Of a stretch of 17,234 nucleotides of DNA, positions 1 to 8,987 are shown in pieces; within the stretch, counting starts at the first letter, position 1, and each line of letters starts with the position of its first letter. Source of the DNA: Globomyces pollinis-pini (Eukaryota > Chytridiomycota > Chytridiomycetes > Rhizophydiales > Globomycetaceae); contig MU621437.1 of assembly GCA_025399215.1 (NCBI GenBank), forward strand, positions 1 to 17,234. Direction: 5' to 3'. The position numbers were made by a program, and so were the translations under genes. Under the pieces are notes generated by a model. It did not search any database, had not been told where the DNA came from, and saw nothing but the letters and a program-made list of their open reading frames with translations.

Positions 1-90
1 AAATCATTCATTACTTCCATTGCTACTCCAAATAAGATTACTGGTACTCTTAACGGAGCTCCGAACTTGTTGGCCTATAACAAATTCTAA
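1..90 (+). CDS. C-terminal exon of a probable subtilisin-like (S8) serine protease, partial
   Basis: The first frame is open from the window edge and gives 29 residues ending in GAPNLLAYNKF followed by TAA at 88-90. The ending resembles the C-terminus of fungal proteinase-K/cerevisin-type subtilases, which typically close with a G-x-P/V-N-x-L-x-Y-N motif. The catalytic Asp, His and Ser would lie upstream, outside the window, so activity cannot be judged. An AATAAA sits 11 nt after the stop, consistent with a real gene end. The family call rests on this short tail alone; it could be another secreted protein with a similar ending. Confidence 0.5.
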   Translation, partial: KSFITSIATPNKITGTLNGAPNLLAYNKF

Positions 91-100
91 GTCATTGAAC

Positions 101-106
101 AATAAA
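101..106 (+). terminator. AATAAA polyadenylation signal of the upstream protease-like gene
   Basis: A canonical AATAAA lies 11 nt downstream of the TAA at 88-90, in an AT-rich stretch. It fits 3'-end formation of the partial gene at the window edge. It is a hexamer match only. Confidence 0.45.
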
Positions 107-276
107 CATTTATGTTTTCCATATGAAATTCTTTTTAGTTTTGATGAGTACCAAATAGAACGAATCCACAGAACTCTTTGATTGCGTATTCAGTAAGGAT
201 TACGTTGGTTTTCATTGTCTTTGAGTATTGAAGGGTGAAATTTTTCATACGTGAAAACAATAAGATACGCAATTAA
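107..276 (+). promoter_or_regulatory. Intergenic leader/promoter region of the golgin gene
   Basis: These 170 bases lie between the poly(A) signal of the upstream gene and the golgin ATG at 277. I see no clear TATA box, CCAAT box or repeat. Promoter and 5' UTR must lie here because both flanking genes run on the + strand, but no element can be pinpointed. Confidence 0.35.
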
Positions 277-3200
277 ATGTCTTGGATTTCAAACTTGGGG
301 AATATTGCTCAGCAAGTTCAAAACCAAGTTCAAGCATTTGCTGACACTGCTCTCGATGACGATCAAAATAATCAACCAGTAGAGAAAGCAATCAGAAATG
401 GAACTGATAATCTGGAGGTTTTAATACTAGAAAATGAATCTTTAAAATTAAAGTATTGAATAGTATTTGTTGATTCTTTTAGTGTTCAAACTGCTAATTC
501 AATCAACCAGGAATTCATTCAGAAAGAAACGGAATGGCTACAAAAAGAACAAGAACTAAATCAACTAATCAATAAAGTAAAGACAATGGCTGCTGATAAA
601 ATCAAACGACTCCTGACTTCAAATGATGAATTAATCAAAAAGAATGAACTACTAAGTGAGCAAATCAATCAACTTCACAACCCTGAATCCACTGATGATT
701 TACAATCTCGTTTCTTTGATTTACAAACTGAATACACCGAATTGCAATTAGTAGTTGATTCCTTGTCAAAAGAGAATGTTGAACTGAAGGAAACTGTAAC
801 TTCTGTTACAAATCAAGCAAATGAAATGAGAAACGTTCAAACTGATTTTGAAGCGCATATCCAACAAATCAATGATTTGGAATTGCAGAACAATCAACTT
901 AAAGAGATTGTAGAAAACGTTGGCAACGAGAATAGGTCTTTAAATGAAAAACTGGAGACCTTTAACGACGAAATTAACACTTTGCAGGAAACTTTAACAC
1001 CTTTGAAATTGGAGAATGATCAATTAAAGGTCAAATTAGAATCATTTGAAAGTGATTTTTCCAATATACAAAATACTCTTGAATCTCTACAGTTTGATAA
1101 TGATCAGTTAAAAGATCAATTGCAAGCTAAAGAGAATAATACCCATGATGACATTGAAATTGAATTAAGAAAAGAAATCGACGGCCATCTATCCAACATA
1201 GAAGGCTTACAATTACAGAATACTCAACTATCATTGGATATCGAAGCACTCAAAGTTGAATTGAATTCCATAAAGAATAAATCAGAAACTGATGAAAGTT
1301 CAAGCGACCAGTTAAAATTAGACAATCAAAAGTTGAAGAACACATTAAAGCAGATTGTGATGGAAAATAAACAAAATAAAGCAACCTTGAAGAGTTTAGA
1401 AAGCGAAAATGTGAAGTTGACTGAACAAATTTCACACTTACAGATCCAATCTAGCAATTCAACTGAAAAAGAGGCAGATCAATCAGCTTATCTGGAAGAA
1501 TTATCAATTATCAAAGAAAAGTTACAAATCTCTACTGAAAATGAAAAATCACTTGGTCTTGAAATAGAGAATTTGAAACAAATTACGAAAGATATTCATT
1601 CAAATGATGAATTGTTAGTCTCCTTGAAGGAAACCTTAAATGAATATTCCCAAAAAGAAATTGTGTGGAAAAATCAAGTTGAAGACTTAACTCTGCGACT
1701 AAATGAAGCTCTAGAGACCAAAGAATTTTTTGAAGACAAACAAACTTCACTTTCTAAACAATTCCAATCAATGCAAAATATCCAGGGAGAGCAAGAGTTG
1801 ATGATATCAGAGCAGGATAGTATTATTGTAGATTTGAATGCACAATTACAACAATTAACAACTGAATATGCTGCAATTGAAAATGAATTGAAAGAGTTGC
1901 GGGATTTCAAGGCTAAAAATGAGTTGAATGACTCGAAAGTAGAAGAAAGAGAAACCAAGATTAGAGATCTTGAAGCACGCCTCGCGGATATGGACTTGAG
2001 CAATGGTGGGGACGTAGAGTTGCAAATGGTTGAAAAAAATCAATTTATTGATGAACTTCAACTCCAAATTAAAGAACTTCAAAACCAACTAGATGATTCA
2101 GATCCAACTGAATTTTTATTGCAAAAAGATGAAGTCATTAAAGATTTGGAAATCAAAATTCGAGATTTACAAGAACAAATTAAAAACAATTTGAAATCAC
2201 ATGATCTTTCAATTACTAATTTATCAGAACAAGTGACAACAGTTACATTCCTGGAGCATGAGATTGAAACCACACAATCAACATTAGAATCTTTGAAAAA
2301 AGTCAATGTCGAGTTACAAAAAGAATCAGATCAAAAAGAGAAAAGAATTATTGCTTTAGAGACAATGTTGCAACAGCGAGAATTAGAATTTTCTGATTTG
2401 GTGAATTCATCTGAAGATATTGAGAAAGTCAATGGTTTAGTTGAACAACATGAAGATACTATTAAAACACTTCAAATCGAAATACAACATTTGAAAAAAG
2501 ATTTGGAGGTTGAAAAACAAAATCTCAACAGTAAACTAGAAACCATTGCTGAAAAGGATCATTTAATCAATCAACTTGAAATAGATATTGATGAATTGCA
2601 ACTAAAACTTTCAAATACAATGCCAGATTCAAATATCCAAACTACTGTTGATGAGTTGAACCAGCTGTTAACTTCCAAAGATTATGAAATAGAAACACTC
2701 CAACAAAAATTGCAAGACAATTCAAATTCCAATGAAATGAATGGTCAAGTTGATGTTGAACAAATTGCCATGGAAAATGAGAGTTTTAGAATAGAAATCG
2801 ATAGATTAAATATGTTGATTCAAGAGTTACAATCTCAATTATCAGAATATCAAACTATGCTTGATAATCAAAACGAAGGTAATTGAATCCAATATTTAAC
2901 AAAGTAGTTTCAAATCAGTTAAATATAGTTATAACTGAACGTGAAGAATATAAAGCACAATGCATGGAATTAGAACGAAATTGTGTTGAATTGCAATCAG
3001 TTATGGAAAATTTATCATTAGAAAATCAAAATCTTGATCAAGAACGAAATAACTTGATTGAACAGATGAAAAATATAAAGTCTGCAGTATCTGTTAAAAT
3101 TCAAACTGAAATGGCGGAATCAGAAAGGTTACGAAATGTATTATTACAAACAACGGAAGAAAATGAAGTTTTGAGAAATCAAATCCAAGAATTTGATCAA

Positions 3201-4409
3201 CAATTAAAGCATAATGTCCAATATGACAATCAACTTGATAAAGAAAAAGATACACATCTGAATCATTTACAAACTCGTATTGAACAGTTAACCGAACAAA
3301 ACCAAAAGAGTGATATTGAATTACAAAGATTAAGAAACTATTTGATTGAAGTTGAAGATAATTTTACACAAGATTCTTTAGCATTACAATCCACTATTGA
3401 AGAATACAAAAAACAAGTAATTGAATTTGAAAATGAAAGAGATGAATGGCAACAACTCATCAATCAAGATAATGATCAACGAGAATCTGAACAAGAATTG
3501 ATTTTAGAAATGAAATCTGACTTATCAAAACAATTATCCATCATTGAAGGATTAAAAACTAAATCCCAACAAGATCAATTATCAATTCAAAACTTGCAAC
3601 AGGTACTGTCTCAATTTGAATCTTGTAACAGAATTTCGATCTTAATGTATAGCGAAACAAATGGAAATTGAAGAAACAGTTTTATTATTACAAAAGAATA
3701 TTAATGAATTACAACAAAAATCAAATGAATTTGAAAACTTGTACAATAATGCAATGGTATGCGAATTCTAACAAAAAATTAATGATTCTTTTTTTTTATA
3801 GATTCAATTAAAAGAATATCAAGAAAATCTTCAATCAAATTTAAAAACAAATATTGAAATAGAATTAAAAGAAAAAAATGAAATTATTGGTCAATTAAGA
3901 CATGATGTTATACAATTACAATCTCATTTATCAGAAGCAATGCGAAGAATGAGATCAACAACATCAGAAGATTCAGTAGACAAGTAAATTAGTTCTATTC
4001 ATTATATTTAGAGCATTAATTACTAATTTAATTATTGGATTTGTTACTTCACCACATGGAGATCGTAAACGATTTGAAATTTTGGGATTAATTTCTACAA
4101 TTTTGAAATTAAATGATTTGGATAAAGCTAAATTGGGATTGATTCGGGCACCTAACGTATCTATCAGTCCAAGATCAACTCAATTACCACAAAATGCTGA
4201 AGTAAGTTATTTGTTCTTATAATTAGAATTTTATGGATATGTGGATTAGTTTCTTGCAAAATGAGACTACCGAAAGAAAAGATATACCTTTACCTAGTCC
4301 AACGGCAGGTACTTCAAGTCCTTTGAAAGCCAATGGTGGTGTGGATAGTGTAAACTCTGTTGAAGCTGAACCAAAACCGGCTGAAAAGTCATGGTTTTGG
4401 AACTCTTAA
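277..4409 (+). CDS. RUD3: Golgin with ALPS-like N-terminus and GRAB domain (Rud3/GMAP-210-like)
   Basis: Seven exons: 277-452, 483-2878, 2908-3624, 3653-3756, 3802-3983, 4012-4201, 4227-4409, giving 1,315 residues ending in TAA. The introns (30, 29, 28, 45, 28 and 25 nt) are fixed by GT-AG borders and by the need to join coiled-coil frames. Residues 1-26 (MSWISNLGN...) form an amphipathic helix with hydrophobics every 3-4 positions and a Ser/Asn/Gln polar face, like the curvature-sensing ALPS helix of GMAP-210. Residues of about 50-1185 are an almost unbroken Glu/Lys/Gln/Leu heptad coiled coil. Residues of about 1193-1239 (ALITNLIIGFVTSPHGDRKR...) match the GRAB domain, which in Rud3 binds Arf1 at the cis-Golgi. 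Exon 7 adds NFMDMWISFLQNE, resembling the segment after GRAB in fungal homologues, then a Ser/Pro/Ala-rich tail ending SWFWNS. Yeast Rud3 is much shorter and animal GMAP-210 longer. For the second intron a later acceptor (50 nt, ending 2928) also keeps frame. Intron 1 is the least certain. Confidence 0.85.
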
Positions 4410-4491
4410 GCTATACTGGTTGTTAATATATACCACTTCACATCGAATCCAAACTATACTTTTTAGTACCTAAGTAAGAGCAAAACGACAC

Positions 4492-4497
4492 AATAAA
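4492..4497 (+). terminator. AATAAA polyadenylation signal of the golgin gene
   Basis: AATAAA lies 83 nt after the golgin stop, inside the 125-nt gap between the convergent golgin and BTA1 genes. The two 3' UTRs probably abut or overlap here. Confidence 0.4.
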
Positions 4498-4519
4498 TTG
4501 ATGGATAATGACACATATA

Positions 4520-4525
4520 TTTAAT
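4520..4525 (-). terminator. Possible ATTAAA polyadenylation signal of BTA1
   Basis: On the minus strand an ATTAAA variant hexamer lies about 10 nt past the BTA1 TAG. It is a weak, unsupported match, but no AATAAA is present on that strand in the gap. Confidence 0.25.
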
Positions 4526-4534
4526 GCAACAACA

Positions 4535-7118
4535 CTAAAGTTTGGTACCTTTCCAGAATGACGCATACATATTGACACGATCAATATACATCGTTTCTCC
4601 TTCACGGACTTGACAAACTTGAATTTCAAATCCAGTGCTTTGGAAGATAGAGTTGTACCATGGGGCTTTACCAGCACTACGCCAAAAGACCATACCACCC
4701 TTCTTCATCTTCTTGTGTACTGCTTCGATTTCAGTTCGTGCATCTTGTTCAGAGAACCAATCAAGGTGATCCATGAGGATAACTTTGGTAAGGTCATTGT
4801 CCGGAATGGTGGCTAAAACGTTGGTAATGTAATCAGTATGGATCTTGATGGCATCAAGTCGATGTGGTTCTGCCAACAATAAATCATACCCTTCTTTAGA
4901 TAGATAAGCAGGGTTTCCAGGTGCATCCTTGTTATATTTTAACATTAAAGGCATGTAGAAAAAGTAGTTATCATCTCTCAACAATGAATTTTCAATTACA
5001 GGGTCCAAGGTATTAACCATATATGTATGAGCAGAACCTGAAACATTAATGGTATACTACTCTTACCTTCTTCCAATAACATCTGCATTTGTGCTGGAGG
5101 AACTCCAAGTGCTCCCCACAAGAACCGATCATTATTAAGGATATGAATTAACCATTTGTTCAATAAATGAGGACGCAATTCTTCTTTCCAAATCTTATTT
5201 TGGATTTCCAATGTTTCAGCATGACACATACGTTCAACAATAGGTTGCAAACGACGGAGAGTAATAACAAAATTAAAGACCTTGATAGCCAAACCAGAAC
5301 AACCAGTTTTGAAAAGACTCTTGAAATTACCGGTCTTTTTCCAGAAATCATAAGCATAAGGGGACATGTTTGGTGAAAGATGAGTATCCAATAAAGTAGG
5401 GAAGTTTTCAATATAACCTTCACCCAATAATTTCCAATAATCATCGTAACAAAGTGATGTTAAAGAAGCCAATTTCAATTCAAGCATGTGGTTTTGACAA
5501 GGATTCAAGTCAACGGAATGAATACTAGAAATAAGACAAAAAACAAGATTACCGCTCAGGACCAACTTTGATTGCGTATTCCAGAACATTACAACCACCA
5601 GAAGTAATAACAAACATATGATCTTCAGGTTTTAATTCCAAGAATTCCAAATCGACTCTAGGATCTTCCCAAGCAAATGCATAGATATAAGTACTGAAAC
5701 GGTCAATCAGTTTTAAATCAAAGTGTTGTCTCCATCTCAGACCTTGACCATGAATATGGTCATCATTCACCAATAATGTTTCTTTTTTAGCAATAGTTTC
5801 GACAGCAGTTGTTTCAGGTTCCATATCATCAGATGCAATCGAAATATCATCGGGTATGTCAACATTTGGCACTGGTTTAGCGTCCAAAGAAAAGTCGGTA
5901 AGACGATTTGGTAATGCGGCTAAAATGAATTACATTTAAAATACCTTTTTGAGCACCCACCCAAACATAGAAAGGAATTTTTACAAAAGGTTTAATGAAG
6001 GTGTTTAGGGAATTCAAAGTTTTAATGGTTTTGAACTTGTGTTCAAGATATTCACGACGACCAGGAGAAAGGTAAACATTATCTTGATCGAACCAAATAG
6101 CCCAGAACCATCGCATTAACCAACTGAGTTGACGAGTAGGATCAGCAGATCGTTTTGCAGAAACATAAAAATCAGATACTCCAAAGATTCCACTAGGAGC
6201 TAAAACTTGAGCCAAACGATCAATAATAGGATAAAAGGTTTCAATCATAGTTAGAGAGTAAGACATTGTAATGAGCGCAATATCGAGATCATCGCCATCT
6301 TCAGCTGGGATTTCAAAATTGGCAGCATCCAAACATAAAACTTTCACGTTGGTCCAGCCGAGACGAGCGAAACGTTCTCTGGCGATTTCACAAAGGGAAG
6401 GAGTAATATCAACCAAGTACACTCGTTCAAAATTGGAGATTGGGAAAAATGAATTCATACGTTCAATGTTTTCACCAGTACCACCTCCCACATCGATCCA
6501 AGCAAAACGTTTACCAGCATTTGAAAGAAAAGTTGGTGATAAAGGAGGAGAATGTGGGTGTTCTTCTTGTAAACCGAATCGATCACCTTTGTAAACAGGA
6601 GTAAAACTACAAGGATAGACTTGACGTAATTGAGCAGCGCAAAGTTTTAACATGGTACTTCTTCCACGTAATAAACGACGACGAGTAACATCGTAGATAT
6701 CAGCTTGGCCAGCGTAAAACTCTTCAAGTCGTTCTTGATGTTCATTAGAATCGATACCAGATCTCTTTTTATGAAAGAACGGCTTGATAAAGCAATTGTA
6801 GGCAAAACGAGCATAGAAACTTCCGGAGGTGGCCAAAAAGTACAAAGAGATGATCAAGGACGAGATCATGACGAATTGGAAACCAGAAGGCAGGTAAGAG
6901 AATGCAGTGAATGAGGAAACAAGCTTCTGCTTGATGAGACCGAGAGAGGATCCATTGGGGATCCAATCGTACGCAACAAATGCAACAGCAATGGCCGATA
7001 CAAGGTAGAAACGTTTGTAGGCAAACAGTGACTTTGAGGAAGAAAGTCTGGCACCGGCCTTTACAAAAACACCTTGCTGATGAGCACCGTCAATGTTAGT
7101 TCTTGGGGTGACGTTCAT
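4535..7118 (-). CDS. BTA1: Betaine-lipid (DGTS) synthase, fused methyltransferase (BtaB-like) and BtaA-like domains
   Basis: Four exons in transcript order: 7118-5945, 5919-5553, 5524-5067, 5037-4535, giving 833 residues; introns are 25, 28 and 29 nt. BTA1 makes diacylglyceryl-trimethylhomoserine: the BtaA part transfers the 3-amino-3-carboxypropyl group of S-adenosylmethionine to diacylglycerol, and the BtaB part N-methylates it three times. Residues of about 38-54 and 82-98 are hydrophobic and probably membrane segments. The first SAM-binding motif is DVGGGTGEN at 209-217, followed by an acidic VYLVDITPS strand. An acidic linker (about 410-445) leads to the BtaA-like half with AFAWEDPRVD (472-481), ITSGGCN (496-502) and VDLNPCQ (518-524), all hallmarks of the family. 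The methyltransferase-first order is the fungal arrangement; algal BTA1 is reversed. The ATG at 7118 is the first in frame; upstream in-frame sequence has only non-ATG starts. It ends with TAG. Confidence 0.93.
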
Positions 7119-7164
7119 GAGAAAAGGAGTAAGAAAGAAGGAATAAAAAAGGGACGAGTATAAA

Positions 7165-7183
7165 TTATATAAGGGACCAATCA
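7165..7183 (-). promoter_or_regulatory. BTA1 core promoter: TATA box with upstream inverted CCAAT
   Basis: On the minus strand TTATATAA (about 7172-7165) lies roughly 47 nt before the BTA1 ATG at 7118. Just upstream is TGATTGG, an inverted CCAAT box. If transcription starts about 30 nt after the TATA box, the 5' leader would be very short. This is sequence matching only. Confidence 0.4.
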
Positions 7184-7391
7184 AATCAAAGGGACACTGA
7201 CATGTTTCACCAAACACGTTTCTTATGGTGGATTAGACTACCATTAGTGAAGAGTATTGGTTCTAGTGACGTAAGGTTTGTTACTAGTATAGGTAAGAAT
7301 TGCTATACTGAGTTATGAAAGTGCTGTGTTGGGTTCCAAACCATATTAAAAAAAGCTATAAAATAATTCAAAAACAACGATGTTACAAACT

Positions 7392-7397
7392 ATTTAT
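7392..7397 (-). terminator. AATAAA polyadenylation signal of the TMEM97-like gene
   Basis: AATAAA on the minus strand lies about 22 nt after the TGA at 7422-7420. Its position after the last exon supports the spliced four-exon model over termination inside the upstream introns. Confidence 0.45.
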
Positions 7398-7419
7398 TAA
7401 TCATCTGTAAACTAGAGTA

Positions 7420-8014
7420 TCAATTAATTGTTTTCCTTTGACTCTCGTTGTGTACTTGAACGACACTGGCTACTATGGGCCTATTCGGGATTACTGACAT
7501 TGTTCCTTACATGATCCAAAATGGCCTAATGTTACTATGTGTACTTACATGTACATCAACTGCCATCCTATCACTTGCTTCCACTCTCCGCTACTGCTCA
7601 TCAACTGTCCTACTACTGGCATCATCGTTGTCAAAACGTGTGTTGTATACACCACACAAGCCATTCGCATATCCACGTTCTTCATTAGACAATAGCAAGC
7701 GTAAAAAAAGAATGGCAATTGAAATAACAACTCTCCTGTTTCTGTTATTTCGATACGTTATCAATACCTGCCATCACCCATGCTATCCATGTTGGACGAC
7801 CATGGATAGCCATGGCTAAGATAGGATCACCAGTCAATTCTACACTGTTGAGTAAAATTAACTTGAAAGACTCTGGAATCCATACATCTCTCATATCAGG
7901 AGGTAATACAACCTGAGGTGCAAATAGAATCGTAATTGGGATATGACACAGAAAGAAAGAGAATACCATCAGATCCATTGGTCGTTTCCATATTGGACTT
8001 TTGCCTTCTACCAT
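7420..8014 (-). CDS. TMEM97: EXPERA-domain membrane protein, TMEM97/sigma-2-receptor-like
   Basis: Four exons in transcript order: 8014-7768, 7735-7549, 7525-7511 and 7480-7420, giving 169 residues, close to the usual length of about 176; introns are 32, 23 and 30 nt. EXPERA proteins are four-helix ER/endolysosomal membrane proteins that bind or isomerise sterols (EBP, TM6SF, TMEM97). Visible family landmarks are HIPITILF (24-31) and VVLPP in the first helix region, GDPIL (62-66), and GELLFQLPFF (83-92), which is rebuilt exactly across the first intron. YTTHVLTTMMPV (112-123) is the third helix. The fourth helix (about 140-158, MYMPFWIMPIVASVV) exists only if the micro-exon and last exon are joined. 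The acidic residues equivalent to human Asp56 and Glu73 look conserved (D63, E84), but the position of Asp29 is Ala32. The ATG at 8014 gives a short N-terminus before helix 1. The upstream 156-nt gap is shared with a divergent gene. Confidence 0.85.
7481..7548 (-). other. 15-nt micro-exon flanked by 30-nt and 23-nt introns
   Basis: In transcript order this is intron 7548-7526 (GTAAGT...TAG, 23 nt), exon 7525-7511 (15 nt) and intron 7510-7481 (GTAAGG...TAG, 30 nt). The micro-exon completes Met145, encodes PFWI and starts Met150 in the fourth membrane helix. Without splicing the frame stops at once, and again after PFWIM. Both donors match the GTAAG consensus. Confidence 0.75.
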
Positions 8015-8170
8015 GATTCTTCAAAGAACAAATTGAAGAGTCTGTGTCCTTTGATCAGTCACAAACCGTTACAATCGATTCATAATTTCACATTTTGCAT
8101 TTGGCATTTTTTAATTGCAACTTGTTCGTTCTTATTCTTGCCTTAACTCATTAAATCTTTAACAAATTCA
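8015..8170. promoter_or_regulatory. Bidirectional promoter region between TMEM97-like gene and the 8171 gene
   Basis: The two genes diverge from this 156-nt gap, so both promoters must share it unless distal. No TATA or CCAAT box stands out. The right half is T-rich. Confidence 0.4.
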
Positions 8171-8800
8171 ATGAGCAACAACGCATTCAATCAACTCGGA
8201 ACATGTCAAGGTTTACGTAAAGATGGGTACAGGTGCAATTCAAAGGTTCGAGAATTTGGTGATAAATATTGTATACCATTACATGATCCCGAATTGAAGG
8301 GAAATATAACAGATACTTCGATATTCAGAATCCCACTGGTTAGAGAATCTTTTCCTGTTATCGACAGATATAGAGATACCAAATTGGAAAAGGGTTTCTT
8401 CGAAACGGATCATATAATGGAGGTGCATATCTTCCGAGATGTTTATGATGTATTAAAACTTGGTAAGAGTTCTGAGAAACAGAACATTATTGATTGGATC
8501 AGTCTCAATATTAACAAATCTGTAAACCTAAACCCGACATTGCCATGGATTAACTATAAAAAATTCAAAGGTGTAAGGTCGTATATGATTGATTACTACA
8601 GAGATAGTGTAAATGATGCTGGTATTGTTTCCTATTTTCGTGAAGGTGGAATTAAAAACAGAAAGATAACAGCTGCAATTACAAAGGAAATGAAAATTGC
8701 CCATGATGTGATAGTCGATGGCTTCCAAGCTGACAAAAGGAAAGAGCAAAACTATGTGGATGAATACCTCGAAGTGGTAGATAAAATGCGATTTTTGTAA
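8171..8800 (+). CDS. Unknown protein with N-terminal Cys/His zinc-binding-like motif
   Basis: A single-exon ORF of 209 residues from ATG 8171 to TAA, with no function I can assign. Near the N-terminus is C12-x9-C22-x11-C34-x3-H38 with GYRC and KYC, a spacing that suggests a small zinc-binding knuckle similar to those in short fungal proteins of the C...G..C......YC..H type. The remainder is charged and soluble, with no signal peptide or membrane segment. It includes FFETDHIMEVHIFRDVYDV (about 77-95), where the D-H-I-x-E-x-H cluster could bind metal, and a Lys/Arg-rich C-terminal third. It is head-to-head with the TMEM97-like gene and converges on another Cys-motif gene. A single ORF of this length with a sensible composition and a poly(A) signal at its stop favours a real gene over its antisense ORF. 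Confidence 0.7.
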   Translation: MSNNAFNQLGTCQGLRKDGYRCNSKVREFGDKYCIPLHDPELKGNITDTSIFRIPLVRESFPVIDRYRDTKLEKGFFETDHIMEVHIFRDVYDVLKLGKSSEKQNIIDWISLNINKSVNLNPTLPWINYKKFKGVRSYMIDYYRDSVNDAGIVSYFREGGIKNRKITAAITKEMKIAHDVIVDGFQADKRKEQNYVDEYLEVVDKMRFL

Positions 8801-8804
8801 TAAA
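8799..8804 (+). terminator. AATAAA polyadenylation signal overlapping the stop codon of the 8171 gene
   Basis: The TAA stop at 8798-8800 overlaps AATAAA at 8799-8804. If used, the 3' UTR would be very short. It is a hexamer match only. Confidence 0.35.
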
Positions 8805-8987
8805 TGGGAGTCTGCGTTTCCATCTTTTACCAGATGGGCCATCTGAAACTCTTTCTTCCTTTGTTCCCTTTTAGTATCCTTTTGTTGCGACCTTTCCTTC
8901 TAGCTCTTATCCGCAGTATCGTAGATTACCTTGCGTTTAGGACACATTCTACTTTTTTGGGGGTTTGACAGCTAAGTGTTGCTCTAT
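8801..8987. other. Convergent intergenic region, possibly containing extra 3' coding sequence
   Basis: This is 187 nt between two convergent genes. On the minus strand it is purine-rich and a frame encoding LSNPQKSRMCPKRKVIY... from 8971 ends with TAG at 8902-8900. That frame could be an alternative last exon of the 8988-9458 gene (intron 9014-8972, 43 nt). Otherwise I see only a T-rich spacer. Confidence 0.35.

Larger units (their letters stand above)
7119..7419 (-). other. Intergenic region: TMEM97-like 3' end and BTA1 promoter
   Basis: This 301-nt gap separates two minus-strand genes. Its upstream part (7392-7397) holds the poly(A) signal of the TMEM97-like gene and its downstream part (7165-7183) holds a TATA/CCAAT pair for BTA1. 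I see no ORF, repeat or RNA gene in the remainder. Confidence 0.5.

Noticed and set aside
1250..2306. Minus-strand ORFs of 60-110 codons antisense to the golgin
   Set aside because: They are Ser/Phe/Leu-rich mirrors of the Glu/Gln/Leu-rich coiled coil and overlap one another in different frames; no recognisable motifs.
6271..6914. Plus-strand ORFs of 107 and 69 codons antisense to BTA1
   Set aside because: The minus strand encodes clear SAM-methyltransferase motifs across this region, and the plus ORFs show no domain.
7475..7819. Plus-strand 114-codon ORF with hydrophobic runs
   Set aside because: It is the antisense of the TMEM97-like exons, whose EXPERA motifs are specific on the minus strand.
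8528..8842. Minus-strand 104-codon ORF overlapping the 209-residue gene
   Set aside because: Hydrophobic, Cys/Phe/Ile-rich composition typical of an antisense shadow; the plus-strand ORF is longer and has a Cys/His motif and a poly(A) signal.
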